Shown in pieces: positions 46,290-55,253 of a stretch of 64,000 bases of DNA. The stretch spans positions 1 through 64,000 of the forward strand of contig NZ_LT546027.1 of NCBI RefSeq assembly GCF_900078305.2, given 5' to 3'. The DNA comes from Corynebacterium bouchesdurhonense (lineage in GTDB: Bacteria > Actinomycetota > Actinomycetes > Mycobacteriales > Mycobacteriaceae). Position 1 is the first letter of the stretch. Each line of letters begins with the position of its first letter. Position numbers and translations under genes: made by a program. The notes below the pieces were generated by a model, which ran no database searches, was not told the DNA's origin, and saw only the letters and a list, made by a program, of their open reading frames with translations.

Positions 46290-46805
46290 ATGGCAGTGGC
46301 CCACCACGCGAACGAGAAGGCTCCGCAGGTGTACAACGGCGTGTCCGAGGCGGATGTCCCCTCGGCCCGCTTCGGCTGGAGCGAAATGGGCCGCGGCGCC
46401 GTGCAGACCGCCGGCTGGGTGTCCGTGCTGGTGCTCATCGCCTACAACTTCGGCAACCACCACGGCCACGTGGAGACCATCTGGCTGATCACCCTCGCGG
46501 TCCTCATCGCCCTCGGCCTGATCATCCACGCCACCCAGCCGAAGCTGAACCAGGCCCGCACGGTGACCGCCCACAACAAGCCGCAGGGCTACCAGGAGCG
46601 GGATTGGGCGTACGACCAGAAGACGCTCTCCGGCGCGTACGAGAACCTGGACGAGCGCCAGCTGCGCGCCCTGAACATTGACCCGGCCCGCGTCGCACAC
46701 CTGAACGCGCCGCGCCACGCCGTGGCCACCGAGACGACCACCCGCACCGTCACCCGCCCGGTGGAGGTTGTGGAGGTTGTGCGCGAGGGCAACACCCGCG
46801 CCTAG
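46290..46805 (+). CDS. DUF2631 family membrane protein
   Basis: This 171-residue protein has two adjacent hydrophobic helices at about residues 40-75 (TAGWVSVLVLIAYNFGNHHG and IWLITLAVLIALGLII) and a hydrophilic C-terminal tail. The plan and the dxr-adjacent position match DUF2631, a short actinobacterial family of unknown function. AAGGAG precedes the ATG. It lies between dxr (divergent) and rlmN (convergent). A 15-bp hairpin follows its stop. Confidence 0.8.
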   Translation: MAVAHHANEKAPQVYNGVSEADVPSARFGWSEMGRGAVQTAGWVSVLVLIAYNFGNHHGHVETIWLITLAVLIALGLIIHATQPKLNQARTVTAHNKPQGYQERDWAYDQKTLSGAYENLDERQLRALNIDPARVAHLNAPRHAVATETTTRTVTRPVEVVEVVREGNTRA

Positions 46806-46823
46806 CGCGCCACTAGGAAATCA

Positions 46824-46859
46824 CGAGGGCCCGGCCGCGGGGATGCGGCCGGGCCCTCG
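46824..46859. terminator. strong hairpin between DUF2631 and rlmN
   Basis: A perfect 15-bp stem CGAGGGCCCGGCCGC / GCGGCCGGGCCCTCG (46824-46838, 46845-46859) has a 6-nt loop. T runs are weak on both sides. A motif variant (GCTTTTCGACGC, minus, 46863-46874) abuts it on the right. Confidence 0.7.
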
Positions 46860-46883
46860 TGTGCGTCGAAAAGCAAAAGGCCC

Positions 46884-47987
46884 CTAGCCGGCCTTCTCCT
46901 CCGCCGCGAGCTGGCCGCAGGCGGCCGCGATCTCCTGGCCCTTGGTGTCGCGGACCGTGCAGGTCACGCCCTGTGCGATGACGCGACGGACGAACTCGTC
47001 CTGGCGCTTGCGCGGCGAGGCATCCCACTTCGAGCCCGGCGTGGGGTTGAGCGGGATCAAGTTCACGTGCACCTTGGGGCCGAGCGCGCGGTGGAGCTTC
47101 TGGCCCAGCATGTCGGCGCGGAAGTCGTGGTCGTTGATGTCTCGGATCAGCGCGTACTCGATGGACACGCGGCGGCCCGTCTGGTCGGCGTAGTACCGCG
47201 CCGCGTCGAGCACCTCGGCCACCGAGTAGCGGTTGTTCATCGGCACCAGCTCGTCGCGCAGCTCGTCGTCCGGGGTGTGCAGGGACACCGCGAGGGTGCA
47301 GGACAGGCCCTCGTCCGCCAGGCGGCGGATCTGCGGGGCGAGGCCCACCGTGGAGACGGTGACGTTGCGCTGCGAGATGCCGAAGCCGTCCGGGGCCGGC
47401 TGGGTGATCTGGCGCACCGCCGAGACCACGCGGTTGTAGTTGGCCAGCGGCTCGCCCATGCCCATGAACACCACGTTGGACAAGCGCGAGCCCTCGGCCT
47501 CCATCATCGCGGCAGCCGCGCGCACTTGGTCCACGATCTCCGCGGTAGACAGGTTGCGGTCCAGCCCGCCCTGGCCGGTGGCGCAGAAGGGGCAGGCCAT
47601 GCCGCAACCGGCCTGGGAGGAGATGCACAGGGTTGCGCGATCCGGGTAGCGCATGAGCACCGACTCCAACAAGATGCCGTCGTGCAGGCGCCAGAGCGTC
47701 TTGGTGGTGTCCCCGTTGTCGGTCTCGATCGTGCGCACCGGGGTGAGCAGGGTGGGAAACAGCGCGTCCTTGACCAGCTGGCGCTGCTGCTCGGGCAGAT
47801 CCGTCATGGTCAGTGGATCCGCCTCAAACTTGCCGTAGTAGTGGCGCGCGATCTGGTCCGCGCGGAACTTGGGCAGACCCAGCTCGGTGATCGCCTCGAC
47901 CCGCTCCTGCTTGGTCAGGTCGGCGAAGTGCTTCGGCGGCATGCCTCGCTTGGGCGCCAGCAGCTGGATGGTGGGGATTTCGCTCAT
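46884..47987 (-). CDS. rlmN: dual-specificity RNA methyltransferase RlmN
   Basis: RlmN is a radical-SAM enzyme methylating C2 of A2503 in 23S rRNA and A37 of tRNAs. The 367-residue protein has the radical-SAM cluster motif [12 protein letters not shown] (CxxxCxxC), the upstream [10 protein letters not shown] context and the downstream [15 protein letters not shown], plus a late cysteine in TCTVRDTKG. Start ATG 47985-47987. It is downstream of cdsA on the same strand, with 58 bp between. Confidence 0.95.
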   Translation of the reverse strand: MSEIPTIQLLAPKRGMPPKHFADLTKQERVEAITELGLPKFRADQIARHYYGKFEADPLTMTDLPEQQRQLVKDALFPTLLTPVRTIETDNGDTTKTLWRLHDGILLESVLMRYPDRATLCISSQAGCGMACPFCATGQGGLDRNLSTAEIVDQVRAAAAMMEAEGSRLSNVVFMGMGEPLANYNRVVSAVRQITQPAPDGFGISQRNVTVSTVGLAPQIRRLADEGLSCTLAVSLHTPDDELRDELVPMNNRYSVAEVLDAARYYADQTGRRVSIEYALIRDINDHDFRADMLGQKLHRALGPKVHVNLIPLNPTPGSKWDASPRKRQDEFVRRVIAQGVTCTVRDTKGQEIAAACGQLAAEEKAG

Positions 47988-48045
47988 AGTGCGCCCATTG
48001 TTGCACGTTGCGGGCGTGCGTGACCAATCTGCGAACGCGCTCGGA

Positions 48046-48981
48046 CTAGATCGGGTTCATCAGCGCCGCGGCGTTGAGCAGGATGTAGGTGGCGCACGCC
48101 GCGGGCAGCATCCCGTCCAGGCGGTCCATCAGCCCGCCGTGGCCCGGTAGCAAGTTGGACATGTCCTTGATCCCCAGCTCGCGCTTAAACTGGCTCTCCA
48201 CCAGGTCCCCCATGGTGGCGCACACCACTAGGGCGGCGCCGAGGATGAGGCCCATCCACCAGGGTCCGTCGATAAGCAGCACCACCACCAGCACACCCGT
48301 GATCAAACCGAAGACCATCGAGCCCGCAAACCCCTCCCAGCTCTTGTTCGGGCTCACGGCGGGCGCCATCGGATGGGCACCGAACATGACGCCGGCGGCG
48401 TACCCGCCCACATCGCTGGCAACCACGCACAGCATGAACGCGATGATGAAGTGGGAGCCCGGCACACCGCCCTCGTCGATCAGGGAGATCATCGCGGCGA
48501 AGGAGCCGAACAGCGGGATCCAGGTCAGCACGAAGATGCCCACCGCCGTGTCGCGCAAGTAGTGCTCCGGGGTTTCCTGACGGCCGCGGTGGAACATGCG
48601 CCAGAACATGATGAACAGCACCGTGATGGCGAAGCCCGCGACGAGGCCCGCCGTACTGTAGAACGCCGATGCCCAGACCATGATCTGGCCCAGGATGATC
48701 AGCAGGGTGCGCGGCTGCTGGTACCCGGCCTCGCGTAGGCGGGTGAGCACCTCCCACATGGCCAGGCCGATGGCAAGGGCCACCAGCGGGTACCAGGCCA
48801 TGGGGCCGACGTACACCGCCGCGATCACCAACGCGCCGAGGATCACGCCGGTGGTCACCGCCGCCCCCAAGTCCCGCCCGGCCTTGTTCTTCGGCTTCGG
48901 TGCCTTCAGCTTCGGGGCGGGGTGCGGCGACGGCCGGCGGCCGCGGGTGCTCGCGCCTCGCTGCATGCTGTGATCGGACAC
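48046..48981 (-). CDS. cdsA: phosphatidate cytidylyltransferase
   Basis: CdsA makes CDP-diacylglycerol from phosphatidate and CTP for membrane lipid synthesis. The 311-residue polytopic protein has a basic N-terminal tail (about 50 residues), then roughly eight hydrophobic segments. It ends with the CDS signature [20 protein letters not shown]. The start is GTG 48981. It follows frr, but the frr-cdsA junction carries adapter-like sequence, so the true spacing is unknown. Confidence 0.93.
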   Translation of the reverse strand: MSDHSMQRGASTRGRRPSPHPAPKLKAPKPKNKAGRDLGAAVTTGVILGALVIAAVYVGPMAWYPLVALAIGLAMWEVLTRLREAGYQQPRTLLIILGQIMVWASAFYSTAGLVAGFAITVLFIMFWRMFHRGRQETPEHYLRDTAVGIFVLTWIPLFGSFAAMISLIDEGGVPGSHFIIAFMLCVVASDVGGYAAGVMFGAHPMAPAVSPNKSWEGFAGSMVFGLITGVLVVVLLIDGPWWMGLILGAALVVCATMGDLVESQFKRELGIKDMSNLLPGHGGLMDRLDGMLPAACATYILLNAAALMNPI

Positions 48982-49011
48982 GCTCGTCGCTTTCTGGGTT
49001 GAGGGGGGGCT

Positions 49012-49042
49012 GGGTATAACAATCTGACGCTTCCGTCTATCT
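49012..49042 (-). other. Tn5/Nextera adapter-like sequence between frr and cdsA
   Basis: Read on the minus strand, AGACGGAAGCGTCAGATTG then TTATACCCAG matches TCGTCGGCAGCGTC plus AGATGTGTATAAGAGACAG with several errors. Low-quality-looking sequence surrounds it (49043-49080). It coincides with the loss of the frr 3' half. Confidence 0.75.
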
Positions 49043-49075
49043 TTCCCACACCCACTTGGGTCGTTGATTACTTTT

Positions 49076-49387
49076 TTAATCCACGGTCACGCGGATAACC
49101 TGGCCGTCATCGGTGGGGTTCACGCCGAGGTCCGAGTTACGGATGGCGTTCTCAATCTCGCCAAGGGTGGACTGGTCATACGGCTTCACAATGAGCATGC
49201 ACGGCTCCGGCACCGAGATGGTGGCCATCTGGGTAATCGGCGTCAGCGCGCCGTAAAACTCCGCCATCACGCCGTTAAACATGGCCGGGTTGGCGCGGCC
49301 GGTGCGGATGGTCACCAGCTCCTCGCGGGTGTGGTCCACGGAGGAGGTCATGCGCTCCTCGGCGTTCAGCAACACGTCATCGATCAT
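49076..49387 (-). pseudogene. frr: ribosome recycling factor, truncated at an adapter junction
   Basis: RRF splits post-termination ribosomes with EF-G. Only the first 103 residues are readable (MIDDVLLNAEERM, then VTIRTGRANPAMFNGV and QVIRVTVD), about 55% of the usual 185. The frame ends at a TAA reached within non-homologous sequence next to adapter-like sequence. The missing half includes the long C-terminal helix. Because frr is essential and the break is at an adapter, an assembly fault is far more likely than a real mutation. The gene lies upstream of cdsA on the minus strand. Confidence 0.85.
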
Positions 49388-49468
49388 GGGTGTATCCCTA
49401 CCTTCTTCGTTTTCTCACGCAGACGTCCTCTTTAATCTACCAGCGGGGCCCAGCCCTACACTGTTGCC

Positions 49469-50551
49469 ATGCACCACCCCGCCTTCAGTTTCGTGCCCGA
49501 AGAGCCGCGCCGCGGCGCGCCCGGCGGGCGGCTGAACGGCTGGGCCATCCCGGTGAAGGATTCCACCGCCGTGGCTGGCTTCACCACCACCGACGGCAAC
49601 CCCGCCCGCGCGCGGGTGGCGGTCAAGGACGACCCCCTCACGCGCGCACTCCTTGCGGCGGGCGCGGACATCCCGGCGCTCACGCTGACCTCGGAGCTGG
49701 GCGCCACCTGTTACGCGGAGCGCCCCGGCGTGCCTGTGCTCGAATCCCCCGCCTACCCCGGCCGAACCCCGGGCGGGTCCTCCGCCGGTGCGGCCGTGGC
49801 GGTTGCGCTCGGCCTGTCCCGGGCCGCCCACGGCACCGATGCCGGCGGCTCCATCAGGGTGCCGGCCGCGGCGTGCGAGGTAGTGGGGTTCAAGGCCGCG
49901 GGCAGCGCCGGGCCCGCGCACGGCTTCCTCACCCGCACGGTGGCAGACCAGTTCGAGGTGCTCGGCTGGGCGCGACCCGCGCCGCGCAGGCTGCGCATCG
50001 GGGTGCTCACCCAGGGGTTGCTGGCGCCGGCGGAGGTGGATGGGCGGCGGGGAGGGGACGTTGACAAGCTTGCGGCTCTCCTCGGCCGCACCCACGATGT
50101 TGTCGAGCTCCACCCATACCCCGAAGCTGAGGCCACGTTCGCGCACTTTTCGCACCGCATCACACACGCGTTCGCGCGGGTGGACCCGCTGGACAGCGAG
50201 TACTTGGCGTGGTGCAAGGCGCAGGGCCAGCGCGTGACGCCCGCACAGCTGGAAGCGGCCGCTGCCCACGCCCGCGAGTTGCCCGGCCTGCTGGCGCGGC
50301 GCTGGGGCGTGGACGCGCTGCTCTCCCCCACCCTGGCGTTCGACCCGCCGCCACTGGGCTACTTCCTCTCGCTCAGCCCCGCGGAAAGCTTCTGGCGGCA
50401 AACGCAGTGGTCACCGTGGTGCTCACTGTTCAACATGACGGGCGCGCCCGCCATCGCGCTCGGGCCCGTGCACCTGGGGGCGCTCACCCTCACGGGCCCG
50501 GAGCTCCTCACGCTCGCCGCGGAGGCGGAGGCAGTGGCCGCGGAGGTGTAG
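49469..50551 (+). CDS. amidase signature family hydrolase
   Basis: This 360-residue amidase-signature enzyme has the catalytic triad Ser-cisSer-Lys: the lysine in WAIPVKDST and the serines in GRTPGGSSAGAAV with TDAGGSIRVPA. It is on the short side for the family (often 450+ residues), mainly because the C-terminal part is reduced. Substrate is unknown. It is the only rightward gene between frr and pyrH, so it breaks the usual pyrH-frr spacing. A triple 9-bp tandem repeat starts just at its stop. It is convergent with pyrH. Confidence 0.85.
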   Translation: MHHPAFSFVPEEPRRGAPGGRLNGWAIPVKDSTAVAGFTTTDGNPARARVAVKDDPLTRALLAAGADIPALTLTSELGATCYAERPGVPVLESPAYPGRTPGGSSAGAAVAVALGLSRAAHGTDAGGSIRVPAAACEVVGFKAAGSAGPAHGFLTRTVADQFEVLGWARPAPRRLRIGVLTQGLLAPAEVDGRRGGDVDKLAALLGRTHDVVELHPYPEAEATFAHFSHRITHAFARVDPLDSEYLAWCKAQGQRVTPAQLEAAAAHARELPGLLARRWGVDALLSPTLAFDPPPLGYFLSLSPAESFWRQTQWSPWCSLFNMTGAPAIALGPVHLGALTLTGPELLTLAAEAEAVAAEV

Positions 50552-50571
50552 GCGGTGTAGGCGGTGTAGGC
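50545..50571. repeat. 9-bp tandem repeat, three copies of GGTGTAGGC
   Basis: Three perfect copies (50545-50553, 50554-50562, 50563-50571) span the amidase stop codon and run toward pyrH. Confidence 0.9.
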
Positions 50572-50577
50572 GGCGGC

Positions 50578-51321
50578 TTAGGCCACCAGCGTGCCCACCT
50601 GCTCGCCGGCCACGGCGCGGGCGATGTTGCCCTCCTTGAGCAGGTTGAACACCAAGATCGGCATGTTGTTGTCCATGCACAGGGAGAAGGCGGTGGCGTC
50701 GGCCACCTTCAGGCCGCGCTCGATCACCTCGCGCGGCGTGATTTCAGTGAACAGCTGCGCGTCCGGGTTGGTGCGCGGGTCCGAGTCGTACACGCCGTCC
50801 ACGCCCTTGGCCATCAGCAGCACGTCGCAGCCAATCTCCAGGGCGCGCTGCGCCGCGGTGGTGTCGGTGGAAAAGTACGGCATGCCCATGCCAGCACCGA
50901 AGATAACCACTCGGCCCTTTTCCAGGTGGCGCTCGGCGCGCAGCGGCAGGTACGGCTCAGCCACCTGCGCCATATTGATGGCGGTCTGCACGCGGCAGTC
51001 CACGCCCTTCTGCTGGAGGAAGTCCTGCAGCGCCAGGCAGTTCATCACCGTGCCGAGCATGCCCATGTAGTCGGAGCGGGAGCGGTCCATGCCGCGCTGC
51101 TGCAGCTGGGCACCGCGGAAAAAGTTGCCGCCGCCGATCACCACGCAGATCTCGGTGCCGCCCTGCGCCACCTCGGCGATCTGCGAGGCCACCGACTCGA
51201 CCACGTCCGGGTCGATGCCAACATTGCCGCCGCCGAACATCTCACCCCCCAACTTCAGCATTACCCGCTTGAATCCGCCGCGCTGGGGGTTGAGGTCAGT
51301 CACTGTGTGACGCTCCTTCAT
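50578..51321 (-). CDS. pyrH: UMP kinase
   Basis: PyrH phosphorylates UMP to UDP, the hexameric bacterial kinase of the amino-acid kinase fold. The 247-residue protein has [12 protein letters not shown], the [11 protein letters not shown] nucleotide-binding loop, and the conserved D-D-A-like late segment [22 protein letters not shown]. The start used is ATG 51319-51321; an in-frame GTG six codons later is possible. It follows tsf with a hairpin between. Confidence 0.95.
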   Translation of the reverse strand: MKERHTVTDLNPQRGGFKRVMLKLGGEMFGGGNVGIDPDVVESVASQIAEVAQGGTEICVVIGGGNFFRGAQLQQRGMDRSRSDYMGMLGTVMNCLALQDFLQQKGVDCRVQTAINMAQVAEPYLPLRAERHLEKGRVVIFGAGMGMPYFSTDTTAAQRALEIGCDVLLMAKGVDGVYDSDPRTNPDAQLFTEITPREVIERGLKVADATAFSLCMDNNMPILVFNLLKEGNIARAVAGEQVGTLVA

Positions 51322-51373
51322 CGTGTCCGGTGTGTAATCCGGCTCGATCTTAGCCCGGAACGCCCCGCGGACG

Positions 51374-51412
51374 AGAAAAGCACCCAGCTCCGGGATTTGG
51401 AGCTGAGTGCTT
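51374..51412 (-). terminator. hairpin between tsf and pyrH, ending in the dispersed motif
   Basis: AAGCACCCAGCTCC (51378-51391) pairs with GGAGCTGAGTGCTT (51399-51412) with one mismatch and a 7-nt loop. On the minus strand a TTTTCT tract follows, so it can terminate or attenuate tsf. Its outer arm lies inside the dispersed motif. Confidence 0.8.
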
Positions 51413-51420
51413 ATCGACGC
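51409..51420 (+). repeat. dispersed motif GCTTATCGACGC
   Basis: Perfect copy overlapping the base of the tsf terminator hairpin and followed by TCCC. Confidence 0.8.
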
Positions 51421-51446
51421 TCCCTCAAGCGGGAGCCGCCGAAGCC

Positions 51447-52265
51447 CTAGGCCTGGCCAACCTCGTAGCGCACGAAGTCGGTGATCTCGATGCCGTGCTC
51501 GTCGGCGTACTGCTTCACGGTCTTCTTGGAGTCCGCGAGCGACGGCTGGTCGAGCAGGACGACGTCCTTGAAGAAGCCGCCCATGCGGCCCTCGACGATC
51601 TTGGCGATGGCTGCCTCCGGCTTGCCCTCGTTGCGGGTGATCTCCTCCTGGACCGCGCGCTCCTTCTCGATGACATCGGCCGGCACAGCCTCCTGGTTGA
51701 GGTAGCGGGCCTTCATCGCGGCGATCTGCAGCGCAACCTGGTGCGCCGCCTCGGCGTCGTCACCGGTGTAAGCAACCAGCACGCCGACGGCCGGCGGCAG
51801 ATCCGCGGCCTTCTGGTGAAGGTAGACCTCAACGTTGTCGCCGGTCAGGGTCGCGGCGCGACGCAGCTCGAGCTTCTCGCCGATCTTGGCGGAGAGGCGC
51901 TCCAGCACGTCGTGCGCGGACTCGCCGTTAACGTCTGCGTTGGCGAGCTCCTCCGGGGAGTTCGCGCCGGCTGCGGCAGCGGCCTTGGCGATCTCGTCGG
52001 CGAGGTCCTTGAACTCCTGGTTCTTCGCCACAAAGTCCGTCTCGGAGTTGATCTCAACGATGGTGTTGCCGGACACGGCCACGAGCCCTTCGAGCGCGTT
52101 GCGCTCCGCGCGCTTGCCCACGTCCTTCGCGCCCTTGATGCGCAGGACCTCAACGGCCTTCTCGAAGTCGCCGCCGGTCTCCTCCAGCGCCTTCTTGCAG
52201 TCGAGCATGCCGGAACCGGTGGTCTCACGCAGCTTCTTGACGTCTGCAGCAGTGTAATTCGCCAT
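51447..52265 (-). CDS. tsf: elongation factor Ts
   Basis: EF-Ts exchanges GDP for GTP on EF-Tu. The 272-residue protein has the UBA-like start [21 protein letters not shown] and the core [10 protein letters not shown], and ends [13 protein letters not shown]. It follows rpsB, separated by a hairpin, in the usual rpsB-tsf-pyrH order. Confidence 0.97.
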   Translation of the reverse strand: MANYTAADVKKLRETTGSGMLDCKKALEETGGDFEKAVEVLRIKGAKDVGKRAERNALEGLVAVSGNTIVEINSETDFVAKNQEFKDLADEIAKAAAAAGANSPEELANADVNGESAHDVLERLSAKIGEKLELRRAATLTGDNVEVYLHQKAADLPPAVGVLVAYTGDDAEAAHQVALQIAAMKARYLNQEAVPADVIEKERAVQEEITRNEGKPEAAIAKIVEGRMGGFFKDVVLLDQPSLADSKKTVKQYADEHGIEITDFVRYEVGQA

Positions 52266-52357
52266 CGGGGCGATACCTCCTCAGTATGGATGGTGTTTAA
52301 CGTTACAAAGATTAGCGGAAGCCCCGCCGCTTGGCAGCGAGGGGGCCGGGCACACCG

Positions 52358-52392
52358 AAACCCCGCGCCTTTGCTTGAAAAGCGCGGGGTTT
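52358..52392 (-). terminator. hairpin between rpsB and tsf
   Basis: AAACCCCGCGC (52358-52368) pairs with GCGCGGGGTTT (52382-52392) around a 13-nt loop. The T run after it on the minus strand is short. It may attenuate rpsB expression into tsf. Confidence 0.6.
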
Positions 52393-52408
52393 TCGCGTCT
52401 CCGGGGCG

Positions 52409-53383
52409 CTACGCCTGGGTGGCGGACTCGGTGCCGGAGATCTGGATGCCCTCGTCGACCTTGCCGGTCTCGTTAGCTGCCTCGGCCTGCTGGGCGGCGC
52501 GCACAGCGTGCGGCTGCTCAACCGGGGCGACCTCCTGCGGTGCGGCTGCCTCGGCGGCGGCTGCGGCAGCGGCAGCGTCGGCGGCGGAGACGTCCTCGGA
52601 CGCTGCTGCCTGCGCGGCGGCCTCGGCTGCCTCGGCCTGGCGCTTCGCGTCGTTGTCGCCCGCTGCGTCGCGTGCGGCGGCCAGCTGGCGCTCCTCGCGC
52701 TGCTGCTTGCCCTCGATCACGGCCTCGCCCACGATGTGGGTGAGCAGCTTCACGGAGCGGATCGCGTCGTCGTTACCCGGGATCGGGAAGTCGACCTCGT
52801 CCGGGTCGCAGTTGGTGTCCAGGATGGCCACGACCGGGATGCGGAGCTTCTTCGCCTCAGAGATGGCGATGTGCTCCTTGTTGGTGTCCACGATCCACAG
52901 CGCGGACGGCGCCTTGGTCATGTCGGCGATACCGCCGAGGACGCGCTCGAGCTTCACGCGCTCGCGGGTGAGCATGAGCACTTCCTTCTTGCCGCGGCCG
53001 GCGTAGCCGTCCTCGGCCGCGTCCATCGCCTGCAGTTCCTTCATGCGGGCGATTCGCTTGGACACGGTCTGGAAGTTGGTGAGCATGCCGCCCAGCCAGC
53101 GGTGGGTCACGTACGGCATGCCGACGCGCTCAGCCTCTTCCTGGATCGGCTCCTGCGCCTGCTTCTTGGTGCCGACGAAGAGGATCGTGCCACCGTGGGC
53201 AACGGTCTCCTTGACAAACTCGTACGCCTCGTCGATGTAGGTCAGCGTCTGCTGCAGGTCGATGATGTAGATGCCGTTGCGGTCGGTGAAGATGAAGCGA
53301 CGCATCTTCGGGTTCCAACGACGCGTCTGGTGGCCGAAGTGCACACCGGCGTCGAGGAGTTCGCGCATGGTTACGACTGCCAT
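52409..53383 (-). CDS. rpsB: 30S ribosomal protein S2
   Basis: S2 is a late-assembling small-subunit protein. The 324-residue product has the normal S2 core ([39 protein letters not shown]) over about 240 residues. A C-terminal extension of about 75 residues then follows, almost entirely Ala/Glu/Gln (for example [16 protein letters not shown]), longer than in most bacteria. The start used is ATG 53381-53383 ([10 protein letters not shown]); an upstream extension is not conserved. The 313 bp upstream hold its promoter and two DnaA-box-like sites. Confidence 0.97.
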   Translation of the reverse strand: MAVVTMRELLDAGVHFGHQTRRWNPKMRRFIFTDRNGIYIIDLQQTLTYIDEAYEFVKETVAHGGTILFVGTKKQAQEPIQEEAERVGMPYVTHRWLGGMLTNFQTVSKRIARMKELQAMDAAEDGYAGRGKKEVLMLTRERVKLERVLGGIADMTKAPSALWIVDTNKEHIAISEAKKLRIPVVAILDTNCDPDEVDFPIPGNDDAIRSVKLLTHIVGEAVIEGKQQREERQLAAARDAAGDNDAKRQAEAAEAAAQAAASEDVSAADAAAAAAAAEAAAPQEVAPVEQPHAVRAAQQAEAANETGKVDEGIQISGTESATQA

Positions 53384-53696
53384 GGGAATGTCTCCTTTGG
53401 AGAAAAAGTAGTTCGGTTTTTCTGGTCTTGTGCGCGGGTTTTTATCCCTCGCCCTGGCACCGGGCCCGCCCTGCACCCCTTCCGAGGGACCGTTGCTGAG
53501 CTGGCCTTTTCCGGCGCGCGTAGTCAGTCTTCGCAGACTGCCGGGATAACAATACCCACCGGGGGCGAAAAAACCTAATTGAACTGCAGCGTTGTGGATA
53601 ACTTCTCCCCCACTCCGCGTCGCACCCCGCCGTTATCCACAGCCCGGCGCGCCGCCCCTTGGCAAGCGGCGTTCGAGCGGCTTCAGTAGCACATGT
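53384..53696. other. rpsB-upstream intergenic region with two inverted DnaA-box sites
   Basis: The region has no gene. It holds a perfect 9-mer DnaA box TGTGGATAA (53593-53601) and its inverse TTATCCACA (53633-53641). They form a 10-bp inverted repeat TGTGGATAAC/GTTATCCACA separated by 29 bp. The leftward rpsB promoter and leader must lie here, but I could not fix -10/-35 elements. Confidence 0.7.
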
Positions 53697-53701
53697 GCAC
53701 C

Positions 53702-53713
53702 GCTTGTCGACGC
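53702..53713 (+). repeat. dispersed motif GCTTGTCGACGC
   Basis: Perfect copy in the first codons of the M23 gene, followed by TCCCC. Confidence 0.8.
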
Positions 53714-53728
53714 TCCCCAGAGCCATCA

Positions 53729-53900
53729 CCGCCACCGTCGCCGTCGCCGTCTCCGTCACCCTCGCTCCGGCCGCGGCCGCCTGGGTGGACCCCTCCACGG
53801 CCTTTCCGTGCCCTTGCCTGCGCCCTTGCCGCCACCGTCGCCGTCGCCGTCTCCGTCACCCTCGCTCCGGCCGCGGCCGCCTGGGTGGACCCCTCCACGG
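53729..53900 (+). repeat. 72-bp direct repeat with 28-bp spacer
   Basis: 53729-53800 and 53829-53900 are identical and each encodes a TVAVAVSVTLAPAAAAWVDP-type signal peptide end. The spacer reads ALACALAA in the peptidase frame. Confidence 0.95.
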
Positions 53901-54305
53901 GCTCCGCCCACCCCACTCGCGTGACCCGGCGCGCCGACATTCCCGAACACAACTGGCAGCCGGGCCATCGCGGCGTGGACTTGGCGCTGCGCCCAGGCGA
54001 CGCGGTGCTCGCGGCGGGCGCCGGCACCGTCGCGTTCGCGGGCACCGTGGCGGGCACGCCCGTGGTTTCCATCGACCACCCCGGGGGCCTGCGCACCACC
54101 TACCAGCCGGTGCATGCGTCAGTCCAGGTGGGCGCGGCCGTCGGCGAGGGCGAACCGATCGGCACGCTGGCGCGCGCGGGCGCGTTCCGCGCCGGCGACC
54201 ACGATGGGCTGCACTGGGGCGCGCGCACCGGGCCGGACGCCTACATTGACCCGCTGACCTTGCTCGCGCCGCCGCGGATCCGGTTGAAACCGCTGGAGGG
54301 CGCGA

Positions 54306-55244
54306 CTACGCCCGCGGATGCGCCTGGTCGTACACGGCCTTGAGACGCTGCGCGGAGACGTGCGTGTAGATCTGCGTGGTCTGCATGCTGGAGTGGCCCA
54401 GCAGTTCCTGCACCACTCGCAGGTCGGCGCCGCCCTCGAGGAGGTGGGTGGCCGCGGAGTGGCGCAGCGAGTGGGGGCTCACACCGGCGGCGCCGGCCGC
54501 CTGGGCCGCGCGCTCCACCACGCGCCGCACCTGCCGCTGGTCGATACGCTTGCCGCGGCTGCCCACGAATAGTGCCCCGCCCGGCCCTTCCGCCCCGCCC
54601 GCGTTCCCAACTAGTTGCGGGCGACCGGCCTCCAGCCACTCACCCACAGCGGCGGCCGCGGGGGCGCCGAAGGGTACGACGCGCTGCTTGTCCCCCTTAC
54701 CCGTCACCTTGGCTAGCCCGCGGGAGAGGTCCACGTCCGCTACGTCGAGGCCCGTGAGCTCGCCGACGCGCATACCGGTGGCGTAGAGCAGCTCTAGCAT
54801 GGCCAGGTCGCGCAGCGCCTCCGGCGCGGCCGGACCCACCTCTTCGTGCTCCTCCGCATGCTCCGCCGCCCGCTCGGCCACCACCGCCTCCGCGGTGTCA
54901 GGTCGCAGCACCGACGGCAGAGGCCGGTTCACCTTCGGGGTGACCAGGCGGGCGGCGACGTCCTCCGCGAGGTACCCCTGCTTGTACGCCCAGGTGGAAA
55001 ACGCGCGCGCCGCCGCCGTGCGCCTCGCGAGCGTGGACCTGGCCTTGCCCTCCCGCACTGCCCGAGCAAGCCACGCGCGCAGCTGGTCCAGAGTGAAATC
55101 GGCGAAGGTGTCCGCGAAACCCGCGAGCTGCGCGAGGTCGGACCGGTAGCCGCGGACGGTGTGCTCGGAGCGGCCGAGCACAAGGAGGGCGTACTCGGCG
55201 AAGTCATCCGCCGCAGTCTGCACCTGGGTTTGCGCGCCACTCAC
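54306..55244 (-). CDS. xerC: tyrosine recombinase XerC
   Basis: XerC works with XerD at dif to resolve chromosome dimers. The 312-residue protein has an N-terminal SAM-like core-binding domain (DFAEYALLVLGRSEHTVRGY) and the catalytic domain with R in TGMRVGEL, HSLRHSAATH, and the tyrosine in TTQIYTHVS. It is downstream of dprA on the same strand. The 38-bp overlap with the M23 gene is tail to tail. Confidence 0.94.
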   Translation of the reverse strand: MSGAQTQVQTAADDFAEYALLVLGRSEHTVRGYRSDLAQLAGFADTFADFTLDQLRAWLARAVREGKARSTLARRTAAARAFSTWAYKQGYLAEDVAARLVTPKVNRPLPSVLRPDTAEAVVAERAAEHAEEHEEVGPAAPEALRDLAMLELLYATGMRVGELTGLDVADVDLSRGLAKVTGKGDKQRVVPFGAPAAAAVGEWLEAGRPQLVGNAGGAEGPGGALFVGSRGKRIDQRQVRRVVERAAQAAGAAGVSPHSLRHSAATHLLEGGADLRVVQELLGHSSMQTTQIYTHVSAQRLKAVYDQAHPRA

Positions 55245-55253
55245 GCCACACCA

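Larger units (their letters stand above)
53697..54343 (+). pseudogene. M23 family peptidase, frameshifted by a 72-bp duplication
   Basis: The downstream 160 residues form a lysostaphin-type zinc peptidase domain: zinc motifs GHRGVDLAL and LHWGART with typical strands between, so it should cleave peptidoglycan. The probable start is GTG 53697, followed by a signal peptide (HRLSTLPRAITATVAVAVSV). That peptide's last part is repeated: 53729-53800 and 53829-53900 are identical (72 bp, offset 100). The offset is not a multiple of three, so the upstream start and the peptidase are in different frames. It could be a real phase-type duplication or an assembly error. Its 3' end overlaps xerC by 38 bp on the other strand. 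Confidence 0.75.

Noticed and set aside
53702-53713. Dispersed motif as KOPS (FtsK-orienting) sequence
   Set aside because: All perfect and near copies together are split about equally between strands, whereas KOPS would be strongly skewed within one chromosome arm.
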